A DNA stretch of 39,404 nt from Betaproteobacteria bacterium HGW-Betaproteobacteria-16 (GCA_002840835.1 PHCQ01000045.1:1-39404); one strand, 5' to 3'. Counted from the stretch's first letter, positions 8,309 to 17,151 are shown. Numbers and translations are program-made. Notes: generated by a model not told the origin, from the letters alone.

Positions 8309-10183
8309 ATGCGCAGCCTGTTCGGGTCGCTACACACCCCTTCGAGCTTCTCGCCGCTCAGCGGTCGGCCGCCGGGGCGCAGTGCGGGGCATCGCAGCGG
8401 CGTGTGGTGGTTGCTGTGCATCGCCGGCGGATGGTTGCAGGCGGCATCACTGGCCTGGCCCATTGCTTCCTGGAGCCTGACGGGAACCCCGCCTGGCCAG
8501 CCCGATGGCTGGCTTCAGATCGCTTCACTGGCATTGCTGGTGCTGGCCCTGCAGAACAGCGACCGAGCCGGCCAGGCACTCTGGCGCGGCTGGTTGTTTG
8601 CCACCGTCTGGCTGGCGGGCACCTTCTGGTGGCTGTTTGTGTCGATGCACATCTACGGTGGGCTGGCGGCCTGGATGGCTGTGCTGGCGGTGTTGGCACT
8701 GGCCAGTGTGCTGGCCCTGCCGTATGCCGTGGCGGCAGCCATCCTGTGCGTCTGGGCGCCTGCTTCCCGGGTGGGCCAGACCGTGCTGTTCGCCGCGCTG
8801 TGGACGCTGGCAGAGCTGATCCGTGGCAGCTGGTTCACCGGCTTCCCCTGGGGTGCCGGGGGTTATACCCAGGTGGATCTGCTGGCGGCCTGGGCACCGT
8901 GGGTGGGTGTGTACGGCATGGGCCTGCTGTCTGCGGTACTGGCTTATGTGTTGGCCTCCTTTGTCAACGGCATTCTGCGTGCGGTCAGCAGGTGGGTGCT
9001 GGCGCCACTGTCCCGTTCGAACAAGACCAAGGCACGCACCGGAGGGCACGCGTTGCGGTCGATCACCGCGAGCGGCCTGGCCATCGGCTTCATGGCACTT
9101 GCGTCATTGGGGGCCTTGCTTTTCAGCATGACGCCGGGCGCCGAGCGCTGGCGCAGCCTCGCTCAGCAATCGACCAGTGACGCGGGCACGTTGCGGGTCT
9201 GGCTGTTGCAGGGCAACATCGCGCAAGACGAAAAATTCGAACCCGGCACCGGCATGGCACAGGCACTTGACTGGTATCCGGCGCAACTGGCCGATGCGGT
9301 CAGGTCCGCGGCAATGGGTGCAGGTGCGGCGCCGCAGTTGGTGGTGGCGCCCGAGACCGCTTTGCCATTGCTGCCCCAGCAGCTCAATGCCGACTTCTGG
9401 CGACCCTTGCTGCAGGGGCTGGCGCAGCAACCCGAAGCCTCGGCCGTCAGCGCCTTGATGGGCTTGCCCCTGGGCAGTTTTTCGCAGGGCTACACGAACT
9501 CGGCATGGGGCCTCACGCCGCAGTCGGCTGCGCTGGCGCTGCAGGGGTTGCAGGGCGGCCAGTTGCCCGCTGCCTGGGAACGCACCGGGGGTGCCTCTGA
9601 GGGCGCCTTCCGCTACGACAAGCACCACCTGGTGCCGTTCGGCGAATTCATTCCACCGATGTTTCGCTGGTTCATCGACATGATGAACATCCCCCTGGGC
9701 GACTTCAGCCGGGGCGGTCTCGGTCAGCCCGCATGGACGGTGGCCGGGCAGCGGATCTCGCCCAACATCTGCTATGAGGACTTGTTCGGCGAAGAGCTGG
9801 CCGTGTCGTTTCGCGACCCGCAGCGCGCGCCGACCGTGCTGGTCAACCTGAGCAACATCGGCTGGTTCGGTGACACGGTGGCCATTGACCAACACCTGCA
9901 TATTTCTCGCCTGCGCGCCATGGAGCTGGGGCGGCCCATGCTGCGCGCCACCAACACCGGTGCCACGGCTGTGATCGACCACCTCGGCCAGGTCACCCAT
10001 CAGCTGCCGCGACTCACGCGCGGGCGGCTGGAAGCCAGTGTGCAGGGGCGCTCCGGCCTCACCCCGTTTGCACGCTGGGCTTCTCGTTGGGCCTTGTGGC
10101 CGCTGTGGGGTGGTTGCCTGGCGGCGGTGATCCTTGTGATCGCAGGCAGACACCTGGCCCGCCGCCATTCTTCGGCCCCGTAA
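8309..10183 (+). CDS. lnt: Apolipoprotein N-acyltransferase
   Basis: Adds the third acyl chain to the N-terminal cysteine of lipoproteins at the periplasmic face of the inner membrane. The N-terminal half holds several membrane helices (about residues 30-250) with the conserved RGSWFTGFPWGAGGY segment. The periplasmic nitrilase domain carries the triad Glu349 (APETALP), Lys438 (YDKHHLVPFGEF) and Cys488 (NICYEDLFGEE), followed by a final helix and a basic tail. At 624 residues it is about 100 longer than E. coli Lnt; the excess is in the N-terminus, a linker after the sixth helix and an insertion near GLTPQSAALALQGLQG. All catalytic residues are present. Start ATG 8309 has no strong ribosome-binding site. 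Confidence 0.95.
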   Translation: MRSLFGSLHTPSSFSPLSGRPPGRSAGHRSGVWWLLCIAGGWLQAASLAWPIASWSLTGTPPGQPDGWLQIASLALLVLALQNSDRAGQALWRGWLFATVWLAGTFWWLFVSMHIYGGLAAWMAVLAVLALASVLALPYAVAAAILCVWAPASRVGQTVLFAALWTLAELIRGSWFTGFPWGAGGYTQVDLLAAWAPWVGVYGMGLLSAVLAYVLASFVNGILRAVSRWVLAPLSRSNKTKARTGGHALRSITASGLAIGFMALASLGALLFSMTPGAERWRSLAQQSTSDAGTLRVWLLQGNIAQDEKFEPGTGMAQALDWYPAQLADAVRSAAMGAGAAPQLVVAPETALPLLPQQLNADFWRPLLQGLAQQPEASAVSALMGLPLGSFSQGYTNSAWGLTPQSAALALQGLQGGQLPAAWERTGGASEGAFRYDKHHLVPFGEFIPPMFRWFIDMMNIPLGDFSRGGLGQPAWTVAGQRISPNICYEDLFGEELAVSFRDPQRAPTVLVNLSNIGWFGDTVAIDQHLHISRLRAMELGRPMLRATNTGATAVIDHLGQVTHQLPRLTRGRLEASVQGRSGLTPFARWASRWALWPLWGGCLAAVILVIAGRHLARRHSSAP

Positions 10184-10273
10184 AATCAGCGGTTTACTGG
10201 CGTGCCCGTCCGGCCGTCGGTCTCCCTTGTTTTGCCACTTTGGGCCCGGACACCGCGCCGGGGCCTTGCCCGC

Positions 10274-11194
10274 ATGTTGACCTTCCAGCAAATCATTCTG
10301 AAACTGCAGTCCTACTGGGACGCCCAGGGCTGCGCGCTCCTGCAGCCTTACGACATGGAGGTGGGAGCCGGCACCAGCCACACCGCCACCTTCCTGCGCG
10401 CACTGGGCCCGGAACCCTGGAAGGCCGCCTACGTGCAGCCCAGCCGCCGCCCCAAGGACGGCCGATACGGCGAGAACCCCAACCGCCTGCAGCACTACTA
10501 CCAGTACCAGGTGGTGCTCAAGCCCGCGCCCAGCAACATCCTGGAGCTTTATCTAGGCTCGCTGGAAGCGCTGGGCTTTGACTTGAAGAAAAACGACATC
10601 CGTTTCGTGGAAGACGACTGGGAAAACCCCACGCTCGGCGCCTGGGGTCTGGGTTGGGAAGTCTGGCTCAACGGTATGGAAGTCACGCAGTTCACCTACT
10701 TCCAGCAGGTGGGTGGCATCGACTGCAAACCCATCACCGGCGAAATCACCTACGGCCTGGAACGCCTGGCCATGTACCTGCAAGGCGTGGACAACGTCTA
10801 CGACCTGGTGTGGACCCAGGGTGCCGATGGGGCCAGGCTGAGCTACGGCGATGTGTACCTGCAGAATGAAAAGGAACAGTCGGCTTACAACTTTGAACAC
10901 GCGGATGCAGATTTCCTGTTCACCGCCTTCAGCGCCCACGAAAAGCAGGCCAAGCACCTGATGGAGCAGCAGCTCGCGTTGCCGGCCTACGAGCAGGTGC
11001 TCAAGTGTGCACACAGCTTCAACCTGCTGGACGCGCGTGGCGCGATCAGCGTGACCGAGCGTGCCGCCTACATTGGCCGCATCCGCAACCTGGCACGCGG
11101 CGTGGCACAGAGCTACTACGAAAGCCGCGAACGCCTGGGGTTTCCCATGGCGCCGCGTGAGTGGGTGGAGCAGATGGTGAAGAAGGCCGCGTGA
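10274..11194 (+). CDS. glyQ: Glycyl-tRNA synthetase alpha subunit
   Basis: Catalytic subunit of the bacterial alpha2-beta2 glycyl-tRNA synthetase, which charges tRNA-Gly in the cytoplasm. The 306-residue product starts [20 protein letters not shown] and contains the class II core with [31 protein letters not shown] and [16 protein letters not shown], all highly conserved in GlyQ. Length is normal. The start at 10274 is preferred over in-frame upstream codons (from 10202), which code for a non-conserved stretch. It is followed 16 bp later by glyS, the partner subunit. Confidence 0.97.
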   Translation: MLTFQQIILKLQSYWDAQGCALLQPYDMEVGAGTSHTATFLRALGPEPWKAAYVQPSRRPKDGRYGENPNRLQHYYQYQVVLKPAPSNILELYLGSLEALGFDLKKNDIRFVEDDWENPTLGAWGLGWEVWLNGMEVTQFTYFQQVGGIDCKPITGEITYGLERLAMYLQGVDNVYDLVWTQGADGARLSYGDVYLQNEKEQSAYNFEHADADFLFTAFSAHEKQAKHLMEQQLALPAYEQVLKCAHSFNLLDARGAISVTERAAYIGRIRNLARGVAQSYYESRERLGFPMAPREWVEQMVKKAA

Positions 11195-11210
11195 GCCAGG
11201 ATACGAAACA

Positions 11211-13337
11211 ATGACAACAAAGAATCTTCTCGTCGAACTGTCTGTGGAAGAGTTGCCGCCCAAGGCGCTGAAGAAGCTGGGCGATGCTTTTGCCGCTGTG
11301 CTGGCCGATCAGCTCAAGGCCCAAGGACTCGCGCCTGCCGATGCCGCCGTGACCGCGTTCGCTTCACCGCGTCGCCTGGCGGCCCACGTGGCCGGTGTGG
11401 CGGAGCGCGCCGCCGACAAGGCCGTGTCGCAGAAACTCATGCCGGTGAGCGTGGGACTGGATGCCAGCGGCCAGCCAACCCCCGCGCTGCTGAAGCGCCT
11501 GGCAGGGGTGGGCGCCGATGCGTCCGCCGTGGCCGGCCTCAAGCGCGCCATGGACGGCAAGGCCGAAGCCCTGTTTTTCGACAGCGTGCAGCCTGGCGCT
11601 GAACTGGCCGTCGGCCTGCAGAAGGCATTGGACGAGGCAATTGCCAAACTGCCCATCCCCAAGGTGATGAGCTACCAGCTCGAAACCGACTGCGAACTGC
11701 CCGGATGGAGCAGCGTGAACTTCGTGCGACCCGCACATGGCCTGGTGGCCTTGCATGGCAGCGCTGTGGTGCCGGTGAAGGCGCTCGGGCTGACGGCGGG
11801 CAATGCCACACACGGTCATCGTTTTGAAGCCGCCGTGGACCCGGTCGTGCTGCCCGATGCTGACAGCTACGCCGCCACGCTGGCAAAGGATGGCGCCGTG
11901 ATTGCTTCGTTCGCTGAACGCAAGGCAGAGATCGCGCGGCAGCTCGCGGCGGCGGCAGCGAAGGTGGGCGGCGGCTGCAAGCCGATTGAAGACGAGGCGC
12001 TGCTGGATGAAGTGACCGCGTTGGTCGAGCGCCCGAACGTGCTCATCTGCGCGTTTGAAAAGCAGTTCCTGGATGTGCCGCAGGAGTGCCTGATTCTCAC
12101 GATGAAGGCCAACCAGAAGTACTTCCCATTGCTGGACGCGCAGGACAAACTGACCAACCAGTTTTTGGTGGTCAGCAACATCAGTCCGGTGGATGCAAGC
12201 GCCGTGATCGGTGGCAACGAGCGGGTGGTGCGCCCGCGTCTGGCCGATGCCAAGTTCTTTTTTGACCAGGACCGGAAGAAGACACTGGAAAGCCGTGTCG
12301 AAGGTCTCGGCAAGGTGGTCTATCACAACAAGCTGGGCACACAGGGCGAGCGGGTGGAGCGCGTGCGCGCCATCGCCCGGGCCATTGGGCAGCAGCTTGG
12401 CGGCGATGTGTTGGCCAGGAGTGCAGATACCGCAGCCCAGTTGGCGAAGACCGATTTGCTGACCGACATGGTGGGCGAGTTCCCTGAACTGCAGGGCATC
12501 ATGGGCGGCTACTACGCGCGCCATGATGGATTGAGCGAAGACATTGCGTTCGCCATCGAAGACCATTACAAACCGCGTTTTGCCGGCGACGAACTGCCTC
12601 GCAACATGACCGGTGTAGTGGTGGCGCTGGCCGACAAGCTGGAAACCCTGGTGGGCATGTTCGGCATTGGCAATCTGCCGACCGGGGACAAGGATCCGTT
12701 TGCGTTGAGGCGGCATGCGTTGGGCGTGGTGCGCATGCTGATCGAAGGCCATTTGCTCCTGCATTTCCATGAGCTGACCCGGCAGGCGTTTGCGGTTTTC
12801 TCTACTGGCCTGCTGCAAGACAAGAGCGTTGAACTCGATGAGTTCTTGATCGAGCGGCTCAAGGGTTATCTGCGCGAGACGGGGTTCTCTGGTGCAGAGG
12901 TGGACGCGGCGATCTACGCCAGGCGACTTGGTCACTGGTCGTCCATCCCGCAGCGCCTGCAGGCCGTCCGCGCCTTCGCCGCCTTGCCCGAAGCCCCGGC
13001 CCTCGCCGCCGCCAACAAACGCATTGGCAACATCCTCAAGAAGTCCGAAGGCGAGGGCGCCGAGGTCAATGCAACCCTGTTCATCGAGCCGGCTGAGAAG
13101 GACCTTCACGCAGCGATGCAGACCGTCGTGCCGGATGCGAACGCCAGGTTTGAAGCCGGCGATTACACCGCCAGCCTGCAGGCGCTCGCCGCGCTGCGCA
13201 CGCCGGTGGACGCCTTCTTCGACGGCGTGATGGTCAATGCCGATGATCCCGCGCTCAAGGCCAACCGCTTGGGTTTGCTGAAGTCGTTGCACGAAGCCAT
13301 GAACCGGGTGGCCGATCTGTCCCGGCTCGCCGCCTGA
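11211..13337 (+). CDS. glyS: Glycyl-tRNA synthetase beta subunit
   Basis: The 708-residue beta subunit binds tRNA-Gly and is needed for aminoacylation by the alpha subunit. It starts MTTKNLLVELSVEELPPKAL, the signature of GlyS N-termini, and carries FASPRRLAAHV, CLILTMKANQKYFPLLD, GGYYARHDGLSEDIAFAIEDHYKP and the HD-like region LADKLETLVGMFGIGNLPTGDKDPFALRR. The C-terminal anticodon-binding domain ends near NRLGLLKSLHEAMNRVADLSRLAA. Length is as usual for the family. A repeat-like GC-rich element fills the 112 bp before gmhB. Confidence 0.97.
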   Translation: MTTKNLLVELSVEELPPKALKKLGDAFAAVLADQLKAQGLAPADAAVTAFASPRRLAAHVAGVAERAADKAVSQKLMPVSVGLDASGQPTPALLKRLAGVGADASAVAGLKRAMDGKAEALFFDSVQPGAELAVGLQKALDEAIAKLPIPKVMSYQLETDCELPGWSSVNFVRPAHGLVALHGSAVVPVKALGLTAGNATHGHRFEAAVDPVVLPDADSYAATLAKDGAVIASFAERKAEIARQLAAAAAKVGGGCKPIEDEALLDEVTALVERPNVLICAFEKQFLDVPQECLILTMKANQKYFPLLDAQDKLTNQFLVVSNISPVDASAVIGGNERVVRPRLADAKFFFDQDRKKTLESRVEGLGKVVYHNKLGTQGERVERVRAIARAIGQQLGGDVLARSADTAAQLAKTDLLTDMVGEFPELQGIMGGYYARHDGLSEDIAFAIEDHYKPRFAGDELPRNMTGVVVALADKLETLVGMFGIGNLPTGDKDPFALRRHALGVVRMLIEGHLLLHFHELTRQAFAVFSTGLLQDKSVELDEFLIERLKGYLRETGFSGAEVDAAIYARRLGHWSSIPQRLQAVRAFAALPEAPALAAANKRIGNILKKSEGEGAEVNATLFIEPAEKDLHAAMQTVVPDANARFEAGDYTASLQALAALRTPVDAFFDGVMVNADDPALKANRLGLLKSLHEAMNRVADLSRLAA

Positions 13338-13346
13338 AGAAATGAC

Positions 13347-13426
13347 CGCCCCCACGCTCCATCGCTGCGTGAGTCGCTGCCCCCCAGGTGGGCGCGGCCT
13401 TGCTTGGGGCGGCCCGGCGCTGCGGC
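13347..13426 (+). repeat. GC-rich intergenic repeat, divergent subtype (copy A)
   Basis: The space between glyS and gmhB holds runs of CCCCC, CCCCCC and GGGGCGGCCCGGCG that can form hairpins. It resembles the other intergenic repeats of this window in base pattern and in lying just after a stop codon, but lacks their defined two-hairpin order. I treat it as a related or second subtype. Confidence 0.4.
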
Positions 13427-13449
13427 CAAAGCTTTAACAGGAGCACCGC

Positions 13450-14064
13450 ATGAAACTGCTCATCCTCGACCGCGACGGCACACTCAACCGCAGCCGCGAC
13501 GACTACGTGGCTTCTCCGGATGAGTGGGAGGCCCTGCCGGGGGCGCTGGAGGCGGTGGCACGGCTCAACCAGGGCGGTTGGCGGGTGGTGCTGGCGACCA
13601 ACCAGTCGGGCATCGGGCGCGGCCTGTTCGACATGGCTTCGCTCAACGCCATACACGCCAAAATGAACCGGCAACTGGCGGCCGTGGGCGCGCGCGTGGA
13701 GGCGGTGTTTTTCTGCCCCCATGCGCCAGAAGACAACTGCACGTGCCGCAAGCCTGCGCCGGGGCTGTTTCTGCAGATTGCCGAGCGCTTTGGCGCGCCC
13801 CTGGCCAGCTTGCCAGCTGCGGGCAACGCCTTGCGCCACGTGCAGGCGGCAGCGGTGGCGGGCTGCGCACCCCATTTGCTGCTCACCGGCAAGTCCGAGC
13901 ACCTGAGAGACCGGGTGGGCATTGGTGCAGACGCCGACATGGCGGTGCTGGTGCCCGAACTGCCTGTCGGTACCCAGGTACATGACGACCTTGCCGCCTT
14001 CGCCGACTGGCTGCTGGCCCACGATTCCGAATCCCTCTCGGCCACTGTGCCGGCACCGAACTGA
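13450..14064 (+). CDS. gmhB: D-glycero-beta-D-manno-heptose-1,7-bisphosphate 7-phosphatase-like HAD protein, motif IV degenerate
   Basis: GmhB removes the 7-phosphate from heptose bisphosphate in ADP-heptose synthesis for the LPS inner core. HAD motif I is DRDGTLN with Asp7 and Asp9; motif II is VVLATNQSGIGRG; the GmhB zinc site is CPHAPEDNCTC (Cys89, His91, Cys97, Cys99), with Lys101 following. The expected motif IV, normally GDxxxD, reads GNALRH here: Asn126 and His130 replace the two Asp residues that hold Mg2+. The protein is otherwise full length (204 residues), unframeshifted, and has an AGGAG-type ribosome-binding site (ACAGGAGCACCGC) before ATG 13450. It may have altered or reduced activity. 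plsC follows 6 bp after the stop. Confidence 0.88.
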   Translation: MKLLILDRDGTLNRSRDDYVASPDEWEALPGALEAVARLNQGGWRVVLATNQSGIGRGLFDMASLNAIHAKMNRQLAAVGARVEAVFFCPHAPEDNCTCRKPAPGLFLQIAERFGAPLASLPAAGNALRHVQAAAVAGCAPHLLLTGKSEHLRDRVGIGADADMAVLVPELPVGTQVHDDLAAFADWLLAHDSESLSATVPAPN

Positions 14065-14070
14065 CCCACC

Positions 14071-14805
14071 ATGAACTTGCTGCGTTCCCTGCTTCACATT
14101 GTGTTCATGGCGGTGACGGTGGTGCCCTGGGCGCTGGCTGTTCTGGTGGCCGCACCGTTCCTCGATAGCACCCGCATTTACTGGATGTGTGCTGGCTGGC
14201 TGAAGCTGGCGGTCAACAGCGGCCAGTGGATGCTGGGCATCCGCAACCAGGTGATCGGCTTCGAGAACCTGCCGGTGGGCAGCAAGGCGCCTGCGGTGCT
14301 TCTGGTCAAGCACCAGTCCACCTGGGAAACTTTTTGCATGCCAGCCTTGATGCCGCACCCGCTGGCCTTTGTCTTCAAGAAGGAGCTGCTGCGTGTGCCG
14401 TTCTTTGGCTGGGCCATGTCCCGCATGGACATGATCCACATTGACCGTGCCGATGGGGCGCGCGCTTTTGCCAAAGTGGTGCAGCAAGGACAGCGCCTGC
14501 TGGACCAGGGCACCTGGGTGATCATGTTTCCCGAGGGCACCCGGATCGAGCGTGGCCAGAAAGGCACTTACAAGAGCGGTGGCACCCGGCTCGCGATCCG
14601 GACCGGCGCGCCGGTGATCCCGGTGGCCGTGACCTCGGCCAAATGCTGGCCTCGCAAGGCCTTGATCAAGAAGCCCGGTGTCGTGGAATTTTCAATCGGC
14701 AAACCGATTCCGAGCGCGGGGCGAGAACCCGACGAACTGATGCGCGAGGTGGAGGACTGGATCGAGGGTGAGATGCGGCGATTGGATCCGGAGGCGTATC
14801 GGTGA
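14071..14805 (+). CDS. plsC: 1-acyl-sn-glycerol-3-phosphate acyltransferase
   Basis: Transfers an acyl chain to lysophosphatidic acid to make phosphatidic acid at the inner membrane. The 244-residue protein has a hydrophobic N-terminal helix (about residues 5-30). Acyltransferase motif I reads KHQSTWET, an HX4E form rather than the textbook HX4D. The other blocks are FKKELLRVPFFGWAM, the substrate motif FPEGTRIERGQ and the proline motif GAPVIPVAVTSAKCW. The HX4E variant is known in proteobacterial PlsC-like proteins, so I do not read it as a defect. It starts 6 bp after gmhB and is surely cotranscribed with it. Confidence 0.92.
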   Translation: MNLLRSLLHIVFMAVTVVPWALAVLVAAPFLDSTRIYWMCAGWLKLAVNSGQWMLGIRNQVIGFENLPVGSKAPAVLLVKHQSTWETFCMPALMPHPLAFVFKKELLRVPFFGWAMSRMDMIHIDRADGARAFAKVVQQGQRLLDQGTWVIMFPEGTRIERGQKGTYKSGGTRLAIRTGAPVIPVAVTSAKCWPRKALIKKPGVVEFSIGKPIPSAGREPDELMREVEDWIEGEMRRLDPEAYR

Positions 14806-14915
14806 CCACCCCCGTTGCTTGCTCGCTGCGCGTAGCCGCATCCCCCCTCGAGGGGGCGATACCAGTGGCCCGGCGAAGCCGGTTCCACGGTATCTCTGGA
14901 CAGGGACATCTCGCG
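14806..14915 (+). repeat. Intergenic two-hairpin repeat, copy B
   Basis: Immediately after the plsC stop. First hairpin: CCCCCCTCGAGGGGG at 14842-14856. Second: GATACC (14858-14863), GTGG (14865-14868), CCGGC (14870-14874), loop GAA, GCCGG (14878-14882), CCAC (14885-14888), GGTATC (14889-14894). A tail CTCTGGACAGGGACATCTCG follows. Copies D and E share this order, with compensatory base-pair changes. Confidence 0.8.
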
Positions 14916-14970
14916 CCGGGGACAGTGCCTGGTCTGGAAGCATGTGCGCCGAACACAAGGTACCGAATTC

Positions 14971-15981
14971 ATGCAGTGGTTCGTGCAACTGGCTTTTGAT
15001 CTGTTCGGTGCGGCGCCGACTGCACCGGCTCCTGTGCGGCGTGTTCGTTCGCCACGTCGGGATGCAACGCCAGTGTCGTCGTCCCTGCCGGATTCCCTTT
15101 TCACCGGTTCCACACAAGGAACATCCTCTGGCGACCCGGTGGCGACTGATCGTCCTGAGGCTGCTGGACCGACGCAGCCTGCCGAGTCACTGTCCCAGGT
15201 GTTCGCGCCCACCACGTGGCACCATCCGCGCGCCAACCGATCATGCAGGTTGGGGGCTTGCGAGGTGGCCTACGAGTTCAAGCGGGGCAAGCGGCGCACC
15301 ATCGGTCTTTCGGTGAGCCCGGAGGGGCTGACGGTGAGCGCCCCGCGCTGGACGCCGGTGGGCGAGGTGGAGGCGCTGCTTCGTGACAAGTCGGACTGGG
15401 TGCTGGAGAAGCTGCAGCGTGCACGCGACCGAGCGGGTGAACTGGCGCAGGCGCGCACCGTCTGGGCCAACGGTGCTGAATTCGATTTTCTGGGTCAGCG
15501 GGTGCGGCTGGTGCTCGACCCCACACACGCCTTTGCCGAAGTGGGGGCGGTGCTGCTGGCGTCGGATGGGAACGCGGAAGCCCCCAAGATACCGACGCTG
15601 AAGCTGGGGCTGGCCCAGAACGCGAGCGAGGTGCAGATCCGCGATGCTGCACAGGCCTGGCTGATGCGCCAGGCCAAACGCATCTTTGCGGAACGGCTGG
15701 ATCTGTTTGCGCCCCAGCTGGGTGTGAGCTACCAGCGGCTTCGCCTCTCCAGCGCCGGCACGCGCTGGGGCAGTGCCAGTGTGGACGGCACGATCCGCCT
15801 CAACTGGCGGCTGGTGCATTTGCGCATGGACATGATCGACTATGTGGTGGTGCACGAACTCAGCCACCTGCGCCACATGGACCACAGCCCGCAGTTCTGG
15901 GACGTGGTGGCCAGCGTCATGCCCGACCATGCGCAGCGTCGCCGTGCGCTGAAGCAGGCTGCGGTGCCGCTGGGCGAGTGA
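14971..15981 (+). CDS. YgjP/SprT-like (DUF45) zinc metalloprotease
   Basis: A 336-residue protein of the YgjP-like family. A low-complexity Pro/Ser/Arg-rich N-terminal part (about residues 11-85) precedes the conserved domain that begins near VAYEFKRGKRRTIGLSVSPE. The zinc site is HELSH (295-299) with a third ligand at His305 in HMDHSPQFW. The preceding SSAGTRWGSASVDGTIRLNWRL is the family's other hallmark (here split by the 20-residue quoting limit: SSAGTRWGSAS then VDGTIRLNWRL). Family members are predicted peptidases with few characterised substrates. Start ATG 14971 (MQWFVQLAFDLFG) is favoured over codons within the repeat. It ends 27 bp from the convergent MBL gene. Confidence 0.88.
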   Translation: MQWFVQLAFDLFGAAPTAPAPVRRVRSPRRDATPVSSSLPDSLFTGSTQGTSSGDPVATDRPEAAGPTQPAESLSQVFAPTTWHHPRANRSCRLGACEVAYEFKRGKRRTIGLSVSPEGLTVSAPRWTPVGEVEALLRDKSDWVLEKLQRARDRAGELAQARTVWANGAEFDFLGQRVRLVLDPTHAFAEVGAVLLASDGNAEAPKIPTLKLGLAQNASEVQIRDAAQAWLMRQAKRIFAERLDLFAPQLGVSYQRLRLSSAGTRWGSASVDGTIRLNWRLVHLRMDMIDYVVVHELSHLRHMDHSPQFWDVVASVMPDHAQRRRALKQAAVPLGE

Positions 15982-16003
15982 GGCCCCGGCCCAGCCCGGG
16001 CCT
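15981..16003. terminator. Hairpin between convergent genes
   Basis: AGGCCC (15981-15986) pairs with GGGCCT (15998-16003), with additional inner GC pairs. It spans the gap between the YgjP stop and the convergent MBL-hydrolase stop. No T tract is present, so termination by it alone is uncertain. Confidence 0.4.
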
Positions 16004-16008
16004 GCAGA

Positions 16009-17118
16009 TCAGGACGAGGTGAGTGCAGGCGCGCACGTGAAGCGCCACACACCGGCTGCATCACGCTCGCGCACCAACTCGCCTGTCATCCACAACCGGT
16101 GCAGGTGCGCCACCGCCTCGCCCATGGCGAAGGTGGTCTGGTGCAGGTCGAGTGCGCGCGGAAACAGCACGGGCAGGATGTCGGCACCACTGCAGGCTTT
16201 TTCCTTGCACGCGGCCAGCACTTCAGCGAGCCGGTCGCGGTGGTGGTCCTGCAGTTGCTGGATGCGTTCGTGCAAACCGGTGAACGGTTTGCCGTGGGAG
16301 GGCAGCACCAGGGTGTGCGCTGGCAGGGGCAGGTACTTCTCCAGCGAGTCGAGGAAGAGCGCGAGTGAGTCCGCCTCGGGCTCCTGGTCGTAGACACTGA
16401 CGTTTGTGGAAATGCGGGGCAGCACCATGTCGCCACTGATGAGCACATCCAGTTCCGCGCAATGCAGGGCGATGTGCTCAGGCGCATGGCCATACCCGCT
16501 GATGCAGCGCCAGTCGCGCCCACCGATGGACACCACCAGACCATCGATGAGGCGGCGGTACTGATTGGGCACCGAAGGCACGAGGCTTGGGTAGTAGCTG
16601 GCGCGGCCGCGGATTTTCTCCAGGCTGTCCGGGTCGGTCAGCCCTTGTGAGGCGAAGAACGCGGCCGCCGATTCGCCACCGAAGCCGGTGGTGCTTTGTG
16701 AACCGATGCGCGCCATGGTGTAGTCGGTGGCGCTGATCCAAAGACGACAGGTGTGTCCACCGGCCTCTGCGCCGGACCATCTGGTGCACAGCCAGTCCGC
16801 CAAGCCGATGTGGTCCGGGTGCATGTGGGTGACGATGACACGCAGCACTGGCAAGCCTTCCAGCTCGTTCGCGAACACCGTTTCCCACTGCGCCTTGGCC
16901 GCGTCGTGTGAAATGCAGCAATCCACCACGGTCCAACCATCGCGGCCATCGATGTGGTCGCGCAGCAGCCACAGATTGATGTGGTCGAGCGCAAAGGGCA
17001 GTGCCATGCGAATCCACTTCACCCCCGGTGCCACCACCTGGCTGGCGCCGGGGGCGGGGAGCGCGTCGCCCAGGGGGTATTGGAGCTGGGCTTCGAGCTG
17101 TTCACGAGAGAGGGTCAT
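16009..17118 (-). CDS. MBL-fold metallo-hydrolase, candidate LiuR-regulon member
   Basis: A 369-residue metallo-beta-lactamase fold hydrolase starting at ATG 17118 (MTLSREQLEAQLQYPLGD). Metal-binding THMHPDH is at residues 97-103, followed by GYGHAPEHIALH, SGDMVLPRIS (bridging Asp) and LPSHGKPF. The C-terminal helical tail, with HLHRLWMTGELVRE, resembles the winged-helix tail of LACTB2-like and related hydrolases. The reaction is unknown. It is transcribed away from the MerR regulator at 17244, and the 125-bp gap contains a LiuR-like operator, so it is probably induced with branched-chain amino acid catabolism and may act on a CoA- or ester-linked intermediate. That last point is inference. 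Confidence 0.87.
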   Translation of the reverse strand: MTLSREQLEAQLQYPLGDALPAPGASQVVAPGVKWIRMALPFALDHINLWLLRDHIDGRDGWTVVDCCISHDAAKAQWETVFANELEGLPVLRVIVTHMHPDHIGLADWLCTRWSGAEAGGHTCRLWISATDYTMARIGSQSTTGFGGESAAAFFASQGLTDPDSLEKIRGRASYYPSLVPSVPNQYRRLIDGLVVSIGGRDWRCISGYGHAPEHIALHCAELDVLISGDMVLPRISTNVSVYDQEPEADSLALFLDSLEKYLPLPAHTLVLPSHGKPFTGLHERIQQLQDHHRDRLAEVLAACKEKACSGADILPVLFPRALDLHQTTFAMGEAVAHLHRLWMTGELVRERDAAGVWRFTCAPALTSS

Positions 17119-17151
17119 GGGGTCGGGATTCCGTTAAGATGCCTGCGTGAT

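Noticed and set aside
11364..13355. Long open frame antisense to glyS
   Set aside because: The sense strand encodes a full GlyS; the antisense product is His/Gln/Arg-rich with no family features.
14071..14805. PlsC motif HX4E as a missing catalytic Asp
   Set aside because: Glu at this position is a known variant among proteobacterial PlsC-like proteins, with the rest of the motifs intact.
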